Virus record (IMG/VR): IMGVR_UViG_3300025401_000526
Coordinates: 1 to 20,064 of that record
Reading direction: 5' to 3' (one strand)
From: a virus
Length of the DNA stretch: 20,064 nucleotides
Part shown: in pieces, positions 7,845 through 15,539 of the stretch
How the letters are laid out: each line of letters begins with the position of its first letter
How positions within the stretch are numbered: position 1 is the stretch's first letter
The notes under the pieces: generated by a model
The model's input: only the letters and a program-made list of their open reading frames with translations
What the model was told of the DNA's origin: nothing
Database searches by the model: none
Position numbers and translations under genes: made by a program

Positions 7845-8736
7845 AGTTACTAGCCGCTGGCCCCATCAAAATAGTGTTAAAGTCGAGTGGAATCTCGGCA
7901 AGCGTTGTAACTACGATTGTAGTTATTGTCCTAGCAGTATACATGATAATAATAGTAAACATACTGATATAGAAATATTAAAGAATACCGTAGATCAATT
8001 AGTAAAGATAGGCAAACCTGTACGACTAAGTTTCACAGGTGGGGAACCTACAGTACATCCAAACTTTGAAGAATTAATCAACTATGCTAAACATGTCGGT
8101 ATCAGTTGGATCAGCGTGACTACAAATGGTACACGCACACCTGAATGGTATCAACGACAACGAGTTGATCAATATGTATTCAGTATACACTTTGAATATG
8201 ATTTTAAGAGAGTTTTACATACTGCCACTAGCTTGAAAGATAGTAGCAAATCGTTAGTGTTACAGTTAATGGCACATCATGATCACATGAAGGATGTTAA
8301 AGATTCAGCTGATTATCTCGATATTATAAAAGTACCATACACTATACGCAGAATACGCTGGACCGAAGGAGATCACGATTTGTTCGATGATATGCGCTAT
8401 CACCCAGATGATTTAAATTGGATTAAAGATAGTGAAGCAACAGTTGCTCCTAACGTTATTATTTGGCTCGATGATAAGTTTGGACAAATAACACAGCATG
8501 CCAACGATGTTATTAAACTGCATCGCAATCAGTACAAGGGTTGGTCGTGCAACGCCGGGATAGAAAGTCTAATGATTAATTGGGATGGTGATGTACATCG
8601 CGCTACCTGCCGAGTGGGCGGTAGTTTAGGTAATATCTACCAGGGAAACTTTACTATTCCTGTAGATCCGATTATCTGTGATCGGAATTATTGTACGTGT
8701 GCTGCCGACATTCCGTTGACTAAGATTAGACTTTGA
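7837..8736 (+). CDS. Radical SAM enzyme with C-terminal twitch/SPASM-like cluster
   Basis: A 299-residue protein. The radical SAM motif is Cys24-x3-Cys28-x2-Cys31 (CNYDCSYC), GGEP is at 68-71 and TTNGTR follows, as in MoaA/PqqE/anSME-like barrels. The C-terminal Cys238, Cys258, Cys281, Cys286 and Cys288 (WSCNAG, TCRVG, CDRNYCTC) form an auxiliary Fe-S binding set. SPASM/twitch enzymes mostly modify peptides or proteins. It belongs to a three-member group with 8626-9711 and 14583-15539, sharing 'GWxC--G-ES' and '-C---C-C' endings. It is last in block C. Its final 111 bases lie on the opposite strand of the tail of the convergent radical SAM gene. Confidence 0.88.
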   Translation: MFKVTSRWPHQNSVKVEWNLGKRCNYDCSYCPSSIHDNNSKHTDIEILKNTVDQLVKIGKPVRLSFTGGEPTVHPNFEELINYAKHVGISWISVTTNGTRTPEWYQRQRVDQYVFSIHFEYDFKRVLHTATSLKDSSKSLVLQLMAHHDHMKDVKDSADYLDIIKVPYTIRRIRWTEGDHDLFDDMRYHPDDLNWIKDSEATVAPNVIIWLDDKFGQITQHANDVIKLHRNQYKGWSCNAGIESLMINWDGDVHRATCRVGGSLGNIYQGNFTIPVDPIICDRNYCTCAADIPLTKIRL

Positions 8737-9711
8737 TAAATGTGTTTCTGGCGGGCATACACATCTATTAATAGTGCAGATGCTAGGTGATAGTTGCGGA
8801 TTAAAAATACTAATAAATTGCTTGTCTAAGATATTATATCTTGTATTATTAAAAATTAATTGACCACAACTACCTTTTAACTCACCGTCAAAATCTATAT
8901 AGACTGACTCCACTCCGATTGCACATTCCCATCCCTTAAAATTATTTTCTTGTGTAGTTATATAATATTGAGAAGTAGCTCGGCGCTTCTTACCATTAAC
9001 TGTATATTTGCTTTCAAATAATTTAACGTGTCCTTTAAACAATAAATGAAGATTTTTTAAAATCCATATTATGCTAGGAAATCGTTTAAGCTCATATTTA
9101 AAAAAGTTTCTTTGTTTATCTGTATACGAGATGTTAACTCGAGAAGTAGAAACTAACTCTTTGGTTTGAATCATCCAACGATATTTGCTGTTTGCTTTGA
9201 TATAATTTACACTTGCAACACATTCATCCCAGTGCTGATCATCCATTAACACATGAACTGTAACTTTTTTACCATACGCATGAATAATATCAGCAACATT
9301 AATAGTATGATCTAAATCAGCAAATTGTTGATGATAACTTAAAATTAAATTATCAATTAACATACCGTTTTCTTTCCACCATCGTATTGTTCGAGATCCA
9401 TTTGAAACAACACTAACATATACATTATGTTCTTTTTTAATTCCTCTAATAAATTTATCAAGGTCTTTATACATAGTAGGCTCGCCGCCTAGTATTTTTA
9501 AATCAAATACTTCTTTACCGGCATATTTGCTATAATAATCTAGCATGTAATTAAAATTTTTAATTAATAAATCAACATCTGTTGGGCTTGGATAATTTCC
9601 TTCATTACTACCCGGAAAACAATATCTACATTTAAAATTACAAACGTTGTTCAAAGCCCATCGAAGTTCTAATCTATTACGGGGTTGTGTTGATTCAATC
9701 CGAGTAATCAT
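8626..9711 (-). CDS. Radical SAM enzyme with C-terminal twitch/SPASM-like cluster, extended tail
   Basis: A 361-residue protein. The radical SAM motif is Cys24-x3-Cys28-x2-Cys31 (CNFKCRYC), GGEP is at 75-78, and the C-terminal cluster cysteines are Cys263, Cys282, Cys312, Cys317 and Cys319. The core aligns with 7837-8736, but that family normally ends about ten residues after the last cysteine pair; here the frame continues for roughly 30 more residues, read from the antisense strand of the neighbour's C-terminal codons. The tail (about residues 330-361) is therefore probably not functional sequence but the result of a lost stop. The gene is last in block D and starts with a 4-base ATGA overlap with the preceding twitch-type gene. 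Confidence 0.85.
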   Translation of the reverse strand: MITRIESTQPRNRLELRWALNNVCNFKCRYCFPGSNEGNYPSPTDVDLLIKNFNYMLDYYSKYAGKEVFDLKILGGEPTMYKDLDKFIRGIKKEHNVYVSVVSNGSRTIRWWKENGMLIDNLILSYHQQFADLDHTINVADIIHAYGKKVTVHVLMDDQHWDECVASVNYIKANSKYRWMIQTKELVSTSRVNISYTDKQRNFFKYELKRFPSIIWILKNLHLLFKGHVKLFESKYTVNGKKRRATSQYYITTQENNFKGWECAIGVESVYIDFDGELKGSCGQLIFNNTRYNILDKQFISIFNPQLSPSICTINRCVCPPETHLSKSNLSQRNVGSTRTIIPITDNRIYRNSKVSLVDIT

Positions 9712-11126
9712 AGTAAATGTGTCAACTCGGGGAATGTAATTTTAAAATCAGTTTTACGTTGTGCATCCATTGTATTAATGTACTCACGGAAATCTGGTAG
9801 TAAATTAGTATGATCTTCTGCGTCCATCCAGTCTAGTATACCTTCCCAGCGACGCCATCCATAGGGATTAACTTCCCAGAACTCTGCATCTTGTGTATAG
9901 TTGTCCCATAACCATTGCTGTAGTTCAGAAAATAGTTCACGTACTTCTGCCTTATCTTCTTTAGGTAATACACGTAAACTTAACCAAGTAGGAATCCATA
10001 GCAAGTGTACACCTACTAAACCTCCACCCATTACATGTCCCGCGGCATTCTTATCAAAGTTAACTTTCTTAAAATTCATACGCACTTTCCATTTAATAAA
10101 ATCCGGAACGTGCATAATGTTTAGTATCTGTACAGCCATGGCAATGTTAGTCTGTATGTTGTCTGGAGCATTATCTAACTTAATTAAATTTTCTTCTACT
10201 GTCTTCCAATCTAAGGGATAGCGTATATACTCACCGCGCGGTCCTATACCGTCTAAACTAACACCTACTTTTACTTTACGGAATTGGCTCCATATATCAA
10301 TTATTTCATCATTGACTAGTATACCGTTAGTATTATACCGTAAACTAATTTGGCTAGCATAACCACGTTTGATAATTTCTAAAAGAAATACCTTATGTTC
10401 TTTTATGAGCAACGGTTCACCACCTGCAAAATACAACTGTTTAATGTTGGGAATTTGATCATAGACTTCTTCCCAGAACTCGGGATTTTCATGCCAGCTG
10501 TTGTTGTGCATTTTTTTATCCCAGCCCATTTGTTTTTTAATTAACGGACTTTGAAAGAGCGGATATACTTTTTTATGTTCGGGAGTCCATAAACTACTAT
10601 CGTGTGGACTACACATAATACATTTGAGATTGCAAGTATTTCCCAAGCGAAGATCTAAATACTGTAACTTATAAGGTACAGAACCGTCTGCTTGCGTTTC
10701 TGCAATTAATTCTTTAATATCGATTTTTTCTTGTAAATGCCAGGTGCCTGTTTCCCAGATACGCTTACTGGCAACACCTTGTTGTTCTTCTTGATAGCAT
10801 TTTAAACAGCTAGCTGGCACTTCACCAGCTAACATTGTTTTACGCACCGATCGCATATAGTTGTTATTAAATGCCTCAGTGGGCAAATCATGCCCAAAAT
10901 TAGCAGGAGTACCATCTTCCTTTTTAACAAGCCCCACATCGTACTCACCACTATCGGCACCTGACGCATTTGCCACGCAGCATATACGCATATCACCATT
11001 AGGGCGGGTGGCCAGATGTATCCACGGTAGGACACAAAAGCTAGGACTTCCGGTTAGCTCGGTAATTTGTTTTTGCCAATCACCTAGTTGGGTTGTTTCG
11101 GGCTGTAGCCAAAATACCTTATTCAT
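9708..11126 (-). CDS. Radical SAM enzyme with N-terminal twitch-like cysteine cluster
   Basis: A 472-residue protein with the same layout as 6579-7844. The N-terminal cluster cysteines are Cys31 (FCVLPWIHL), Cys49/Cys50 (RICC) and Cys107/Cys110 (CLKC). The radical SAM motif is Cys165-x3-Cys169-x2-Cys172 (CNLKCIMC), and an FAGGEP motif is further on. It is about 50 residues longer than its relative, partly from an acidic insert between the ICC and CLKC motifs. It is second in block D, overlaps the upstream gene by 8 bases and the downstream one by 4. Like 6579-7844 it is immediately followed by a short C-terminal-cluster radical SAM gene, which suggests the two proteins of each pair work together. 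Confidence 0.88.
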   Translation of the reverse strand: MNKVFWLQPETTQLGDWQKQITELTGSPSFCVLPWIHLATRPNGDMRICCVANASGADSGEYDVGLVKKEDGTPANFGHDLPTEAFNNNYMRSVRKTMLAGEVPASCLKCYQEEQQGVASKRIWETGTWHLQEKIDIKELIAETQADGSVPYKLQYLDLRLGNTCNLKCIMCSPHDSSLWTPEHKKVYPLFQSPLIKKQMGWDKKMHNNSWHENPEFWEEVYDQIPNIKQLYFAGGEPLLIKEHKVFLLEIIKRGYASQISLRYNTNGILVNDEIIDIWSQFRKVKVGVSLDGIGPRGEYIRYPLDWKTVEENLIKLDNAPDNIQTNIAMAVQILNIMHVPDFIKWKVRMNFKKVNFDKNAAGHVMGGGLVGVHLLWIPTWLSLRVLPKEDKAEVRELFSELQQWLWDNYTQDAEFWEVNPYGWRRWEGILDWMDAEDHTNLLPDFREYINTMDAQRKTDFKITFPELTHLL

Positions 11127-12210
11127 TAAATGTGTCCAGGTCTACAAATTGATCGCGGCATTGACTAATAACAGCATCGGGAAACTTACCACAAGTTCTT
11201 ACACAGACATGTAGTTTATCACCTTCAAAGGATTCGTCCCACTGACTTTGCCATTCAGGACTATCTACTATTTCCTGAACAGACCTCTTACGTAAATTTA
11301 ATTGTTCAATACCTTTAAATTTTTCTAGCAGTCTATTAAGGCTTGATTTACTATCTGTTTGAAAATCATGAACAAGTTGTTGTTCTGTTGTATGTATATA
11401 TGGAGTGGCTCCAACAAAGCAACAAGGCCATAGGTATCCTAGTGCATCTATATATACACTATTAAGTTCTTCAACTTCACATTTAATTGTTGCACTAGCA
11501 ACTAATTCTCTATAGTTTTCTACAGTCTTTTTATCTACAAACACTAATTTTTGTTCCGTTGGATTTTCTAATCGATGGGTTACATTCCCATTTTTATCGT
11601 AAGCATCAAACCAAGGGTTACCTATAAAGCGGCTAGTTTGCTTTTCATAGAAGCTATCAAATCCTAAATCCTTAGCCATCTGTCGGGCGGTTTCCAATTG
11701 ATGTTCGTTGTGTCTAAATGTAATAAAGTTCCAGCGAGCTTTGCCGCCAGCATTAATAAATGTTTTAGCATTGTCAATGATTTTATTAAAGTCCGTCCCC
11801 ACACGATACAGTGCGTGAGTATCTTCCAATCCATCAATACCAAATTGTACAAGATGATTGTCGGGTAATGCTGCGGCTAATTCTGCCCACCACTTAGTCG
11901 AACGTAGGCTTCCGTTAGTATGTATATCAATCCTAATATTAGGATTGTTCATAGTAATATATTTGACAATATTAAGTAAGTCATTATTAAGCAATGGATC
12001 ACCGAAGTTTCCACACATTGTTATAGTGTGTAATTGTTCTACAAGCCTGCTAGGAATCATTCTAATAAAGAATCTAAGATCAATATCTTTAACTTTGAGC
12101 AAGGGATTATCTTTGCCGCCGTGATGATTTCTAGCGCACATAGGACAACTGGCTTGACAATTTGAACTAAGTTCAACGTGAAGGGCGCCTATTTCTTTAA
12201 ATTTATACAT
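11119..12210 (-). CDS. Radical SAM enzyme, CARNxHGG group (copy 1)
   Basis: A 363-residue protein. The radical SAM motif is Cys18-x3-Cys22-x2-Cys25 (CQASCPMCARN), close to the N-terminus. The GGEP position reads NFGDP (68-72), so the glutamate is replaced by aspartate. IDIHTNGS and FGIDGLED strands follow as in SPASM-type barrels. C-terminal cysteines at 244, 263, 264, 336, 340 and 351 (PCC and CVRTC) form a SPASM-like auxiliary set. It is very similar to 12888-14003 along its length. It is first in block D, with a TTGACA-N18-TATAAT promoter a few bases upstream and no Shine-Dalgarno. I have seen this type in marine phages but know of no defined substrate. Confidence 0.85.
   Translation of the reverse strand: MYKFKEIGALHVELSSNCQASCPMCARNHHGGKDNPLLKVKDIDLRFFIRMIPSRLVEQLHTITMCGNFGDPLLNNDLLNIVKYITMNNPNIRIDIHTNGSLRSTKWWAELAAALPDNHLVQFGIDGLEDTHALYRVGTDFNKIIDNAKTFINAGGKARWNFITFRHNEHQLETARQMAKDLGFDSFYEKQTSRFIGNPWFDAYDKNGNVTHRLENPTEQKLVFVDKKTVENYRELVASATIKCEVEELNSVYIDALGYLWPCCFVGATPYIHTTEQQLVHDFQTDSKSSLNRLLEKFKGIEQLNLRKRSVQEIVDSPEWQSQWDESFEGDKLHVCVRTCGKFPDAVISQCRDQFVDLDTFNE
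11928..11947. repeat. 20-bp perfect palindrome inside coding sequence
   Basis: The arm CAATCCTAAT is followed at once by its exact reverse complement ATTAGGATTG, with no spacer. It lies within the radical SAM gene at 11119-12210, where it encodes part of the NPNIRID strand. The paralogue at 12888-14003 has no such palindrome at the equivalent place. Confidence 0.6.
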
Positions 12211-12230
12211 ATCATCATATTTATTTAAGG

Positions 12231-12260
12231 ATTATAGTGGCATAAATATTCTTATGTCAA
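12231..12260 (-). promoter_or_regulatory. Sigma70-like promoter TTGACA-N18-TATAAT for block D
   Basis: On the minus strand TTGACA (12255-12260) is followed by 18 bases and TATAAT (12231-12236), both perfect consensus hexamers, with CAC before TATAAT. Transcription would begin near 12224, giving a leader of about 14 bases to the ATG at 12210. The -35 lies over the start codon of the divergent oxygenase gene. Confidence 0.7.
12241..12248 (+). promoter_or_regulatory. Late-promoter-like box CATAAATA
   Basis: The plus strand reads CATAAATA, then five bases, then the ATG at 12254. It is the same box as at 5707-5714. It lies within the spacer of the minus-strand sigma70-like promoter, so the two would compete for this DNA. 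Confidence 0.4.
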
Positions 12261-12895
12261 CTACTATTAATTTATTTCCAGTTCCTATATCCATATTCGA
12301 ATCACCCGAATTACCCGTAGACACTATGGATTTTATAAAAAACAAATTAGAATATATGCCATGGCATAGTAAAGAAAACCACTATCTTGATATTTCAAAA
12401 TCATTTCAAGTATTAACCGATTGTCAAGAATTGGCACAGCTAAAAGCAAATACAATTAACATTGCAAACACGTACTGGAGAGACATATTATGTGTAGATT
12501 TGTCTTTAAGTATTAGCATTAAGCATAGTTGGATTACAAGACATAAACCTGGTCAATATAATAGACCCCATATACATAATAATTGTGTGTTTGTATTAAC
12601 TACTTACTTAGATACATACGAAAACTGTGGTAATCTTATTTTTAAGAAGAATACTCATTATTTAAATTTATTCCCTGCTATGCTAGATGTTGAATATCAT
12701 ACTACAAATTTAATTAATTGCAAAGATTATTCAATAACTCCTAAAAACAATATGACTGTTTGCTTCCCTAGCCATTTAGAACACGAAGCCGAAGTTAACA
12801 ACAGTGGACAAAATCGTTTTTGCTTAACTGCTGATTTCTTTATACGAGGTACAACAAATAGGGCCGGTCGCGGATTCGATACGTATTTTAATTAA
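12254..12895 (+). CDS. 2OG-Fe(II) oxygenase, TIGR02466-like
   Basis: A 213-residue protein that follows the plan of the phage/cyanobacterial TIGR02466 oxygenases. SWITRHKPGQYNRPHIHNN (92-110) corresponds to the family's W-N-x-H-x-x-G-x-x-N-x-P-H-x-H region with metal-ligand candidates His106 and His108. NLIF (127-130) matches the G-x-L-x-F strand, and PSHLEHEAEVNNSGQNR (172-188) supplies distal His177 and Arg188. The reaction is presumably an O2/2OG-dependent oxidation of unknown substrate. It is the only gene of its block, with a CATAAATA box five bases before the ATG and no Shine-Dalgarno. Its last 8 bases overlap the convergent radical SAM gene. It is not closely related to the other five oxygenases here. 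Confidence 0.78.
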   Translation: MSTTINLFPVPISIFESPELPVDTMDFIKNKLEYMPWHSKENHYLDISKSFQVLTDCQELAQLKANTINIANTYWRDILCVDLSLSISIKHSWITRHKPGQYNRPHIHNNCVFVLTTYLDTYENCGNLIFKKNTHYLNLFPAMLDVEYHTTNLINCKDYSITPKNNMTVCFPSHLEHEAEVNNSGQNRFCLTADFFIRGTTNRAGRGFDTYFN

Positions 12896-14003
12896 AACGT
12901 TCTACATAAGTGTCTTGATCTTCCATAGTGGAAAAAGGACTAGATGCACTACACATCTTAATACATACATCAGAATCTTTATCCTTCCATTTCTTCTGCA
13001 TAATTGTTTGCCACATCTCCGATTCAAGCAAACTTTTAATGTCTACTTTACTAGCATCAATAGCATCAAATCCACCCATATCATTTACCAGTTTTGAAAA
13101 ACTTTCATTTAATCCAGTGCCGGCATCATAGTTTGACACTGAATCGTAGACGTTGTACTGTTTATAATATTCTTTATTATAATCAATATTTAAATAGGTT
13201 AACGATCCCATAATGCAACAAGGCAGGGTTATGTAGTTTGCGTCAATATAAATTTCTCTATTCTTTTTAACATAGCAATGGATTTCATCAGCTTTATCCC
13301 ATTTTTTAAAATTATCAAAGTCTCCCTTCTTAATAAATTTGATAGGAGCAGAATCTGAAGATTCTAAGTAATGTGTAACAATACCATCTCTATCTAGTAC
13401 TTTAAATGGTTCGTCACCGTGCCTGCGGCTAGTTTTTAATGAAAATGCTTTGAATCCAATATCCCTAGCTCGTTGTTTAGCTTCCTCAATTTGATGTTGA
13501 TTATGTTTAAACTGTATAAACTGCCACGTTGCATAGCCACCTGCTGCTATAAAAGTCTTTGCGTTCTTTATAACCATATCATATGTCACGTTAACTCTGT
13601 ATAGGTGATTAGTATCTTCTAATCCATCTAATGCAAAAACTACGCTATGATTGAATGGCATTACTGTTGCTAATTCTGCCCACCACTTAGAATTTCGTGC
13701 GCCACCATTAGTAAAAATACTAATGAATATAGCTGGATTAGTTGTCTTAACATAATCGCACATGGCAATTAAATCTTTATTAAGTGTGGGCTCTCCAGCA
13801 GTTCCTGCGAAATCAATAGATTTAATCTGTAACAATACTTCTTTATTAAAAATTCTTTTGAAATCATCGAGAGACCAATCATTTAACTTCATTATAGGAT
13901 TATCTAACCCACCATGCACGTTTCTTGCACAAAGTGGACAGGCTGCTTGACAGCGATTAGTTATTTCAATTTGAAGAGCGTTTAGTTCATTAAATTTAAA
14001 CAT
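12888..14003 (-). CDS. Radical SAM enzyme, CARNxHGG group (copy 2)
   Basis: A 371-residue protein, closely similar to 11119-12210. The radical SAM motif is Cys18-x3-Cys22-x2-Cys25 (CQAACPLCARN), and the GGEP position reads TAGEP (68-72), so the glutamate is retained here. FALDGLED and the C-terminal cysteines 243, 262, 263 (LPCC), 347 and 351 (CIKMC) follow, a SPASM-like auxiliary set. It has an extra stretch near 275-300 relative to copy 1. It is last in block F: its start overlaps the methyltransferase-like gene by 8 bases and its stop overlaps the convergent oxygenase by 8. The two copies now sit in different transcription units with different partners, which suggests divergence in substrate. 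Confidence 0.85.
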   Translation of the reverse strand: MFKFNELNALQIEITNRCQAACPLCARNVHGGLDNPIMKLNDWSLDDFKRIFNKEVLLQIKSIDFAGTAGEPTLNKDLIAMCDYVKTTNPAIFISIFTNGGARNSKWWAELATVMPFNHSVVFALDGLEDTNHLYRVNVTYDMVIKNAKTFIAAGGYATWQFIQFKHNQHQIEEAKQRARDIGFKAFSLKTSRRHGDEPFKVLDRDGIVTHYLESSDSAPIKFIKKGDFDNFKKWDKADEIHCYVKKNREIYIDANYITLPCCIMGSLTYLNIDYNKEYYKQYNVYDSVSNYDAGTGLNESFSKLVNDMGGFDAIDASKVDIKSLLESEMWQTIMQKKWKDKDSDVCIKMCSASSPFSTMEDQDTYVERFN

Positions 14004-14592
14004 GTTTGTAGCCTATTAACATATAACGATTATACAACTGTGTAGGTAACTCGCCACTCCACAGTACATTTATATTACTTTGTTTTTGAAAATCACCGAG
14101 ATCATTGGCCCATCGAACATGCTCCGGAATATCGTAATTGTTACTTTGTAGTACCAGCAGACTTGAGTCTGGTAAATTTGATAACCATTTATCGTACTGC
14201 TCCTGTGTGATGTGTTCACAACTGGTATTAATTATGATATCGCTTGTAGACTCCACTTCGCACATGTCAGCGGTAACAGCCTTAAAGTATCCGTCTTGCT
14301 CTTCTATCTTATTCATCATTGTGGCGATCGGCTGGCATGCCGGATCTATGTCTATACTACGCAGATATTTAATTGCGATATCACTTTGAAATAAAAGACT
14401 GGCCAAGACACCTACCCATCCTCCGTGAATATCTATACTCACGGCATTAGCAACATAGGGTTTAATATTGTCTATTAACCATTCTTTGCTTTTAATTTGC
14501 CCTTGCCAAAATGCGTCCATAGTTCTCATAGGATCTGGACTTTGTCGGATGGCCTGCATCCAAAAATGTAAGTGTTCGGTATCTATTTGCAT
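13996..14592 (-). CDS. Class I SAM-dependent methyltransferase-like protein
   Basis: A 198-residue protein with a Rossmann-type methyltransferase pattern: DIHGGWVGVLASLL (54-67) as motif I, RSIDIDP (78-84) with an acidic residue ending strand 2, TADM near 108-111, and DIIINTSCEHI (118-128) as the strand-4 region that usually carries the catalytic or substrate-contact residues. It would transfer a methyl group from SAM, but the acceptor is not evident. It lacks the DPPY/NPPY motif of amino-DNA methyltransferases and the PC motif of cytosine-C5 enzymes, so DNA base methylation is less likely. It sits between two radical SAM genes in block F and overlaps both by 8-10 bases. Confidence 0.7.
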   Translation of the reverse strand: MQIDTEHLHFWMQAIRQSPDPMRTMDAFWQGQIKSKEWLIDNIKPYVANAVSIDIHGGWVGVLASLLFQSDIAIKYLRSIDIDPACQPIATMMNKIEEQDGYFKAVTADMCEVESTSDIIINTSCEHITQEQYDKWLSNLPDSSLLVLQSNNYDIPEHVRWANDLGDFQKQSNINVLWSGELPTQLYNRYMLIGYKHV

Positions 14593-15539
14593 TTTGGTAC
14601 CTTGCTATCTGCTGAGCTAACACATCTGGTAGTTACACATTTTTTAGGGTTGGAAAACAAAGTAAATTTTTCTATTGTGCCCAAAGATTCTTCTTGACAA
14701 CTATATGCTCGTTTTACTTCGTCACCTCTTATTATAACACTTTGGTATCCGCTGTTGCAAGTCCAATCAGTAAACTGATTAAAACCCAACGCATTAAATC
14801 GTTCTGCTTGATCGATATAATAATCTTGATGACCGTCTGTTAATCTAATCTGATAACCTTCTTGTTGTTCAAAGTCATCTTGCATGATCTTGATCATTTC
14901 GGGAGTATATCCATCTACGATAGCAGTTGCAGTATCATTGCTTTGTGGTTTAAGTGTTACATTAATTCCTTTGGAACGTAACCGATTACAACGTTCTAGT
15001 GTTTCATAAAACTGTTCAGGAACCATTACTTGATTAACTGTAACATATACTCCTTCGTAAATCAACTGTAGACATTTGTCACCAAACTCTTGCTCTTTAG
15101 CAAACTCTGCATGAAAACTAGCTGTGATACTACGACGCTGTAATAAAGCTGTATTAGTACACCATGTCTTCCACCATTTTGATCCCGGACTCAAATTGGT
15201 TGTCATGTGTATGCTTTGATAGGGACTTTCTGTTTCATCTAGATGTTTTACTAAATCGGGCAGTTGCTTGTATGCTGTAGGTTCGCCTCCGCTGAATGAC
15301 CAGTGAAATTGAGTAAATCCATTTTGGCGAGCTTGACGTTTAATCTCATCTATTGCGTGAGTATAGACTTCAAATGGCTGATAGTCCATTTTGTCACTGC
15401 GAGCATAGGGCCAGCAATAGCTACATTTATAATTACAAAAACGGCCCAATATCCAACTCGTGTTAAATAATGGACGATCCAGCATGGTTTGCTGTCCAAA
15501 ATATGTAATCTTATCGAAGGGTATTGTAGAAAATTGCAT
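14583..15539 (-). CDS. Radical SAM enzyme with C-terminal twitch/SPASM-like cluster
   Basis: A 318-residue protein, the third member of the short C-terminal-cluster group. The radical SAM motif is Cys35-x3-Cys39-x2-Cys42 (CNYKCSYC), SGGEP is at 83-87, and auxiliary cysteines are Cys261 (WTCNSG), Cys281, Cys301, Cys306 and Cys317. It has about 11 more N-terminal residues than its relatives. Other Met codons lie further in, but MQF at 15539 preserves the N-terminal strand and follows a promoter-like region. It is first in block F and overlaps the methyltransferase-like gene by 10 bases. It probably acts on a peptide or protein, by analogy with SPASM/twitch enzymes. Confidence 0.86.
   Translation of the reverse strand: MQFSTIPFDKITYFGQQTMLDRPLFNTSWILGRFCNYKCSYCWPYARSDKMDYQPFEVYTHAIDEIKRQARQNGFTQFHWSFSGGEPTAYKQLPDLVKHLDETESPYQSIHMTTNLSPGSKWWKTWCTNTALLQRRSITASFHAEFAKEQEFGDKCLQLIYEGVYVTVNQVMVPEQFYETLERCNRLRSKGINVTLKPQSNDTATAIVDGYTPEMIKIMQDDFEQQEGYQIRLTDGHQDYYIDQAERFNALGFNQFTDWTCNSGYQSVIIRGDEVKRAYSCQEESLGTIEKFTLFSNPKKCVTTRCVSSADSKVPKCK

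Noticed and set aside
13996-14592. DNA methyltransferase of a restriction-type system
   Set aside because: The protein lacks DPPY/NPPY and PC catalytic motifs and has no nuclease neighbour; it looks like a small-molecule or protein methyltransferase.
1-15539. Classical RiPP cluster with precursor peptide
   Set aside because: No small gene with a leader/core pattern is present between the enzymes; the spacers are too short. The precursor, if any, must lie outside the window.
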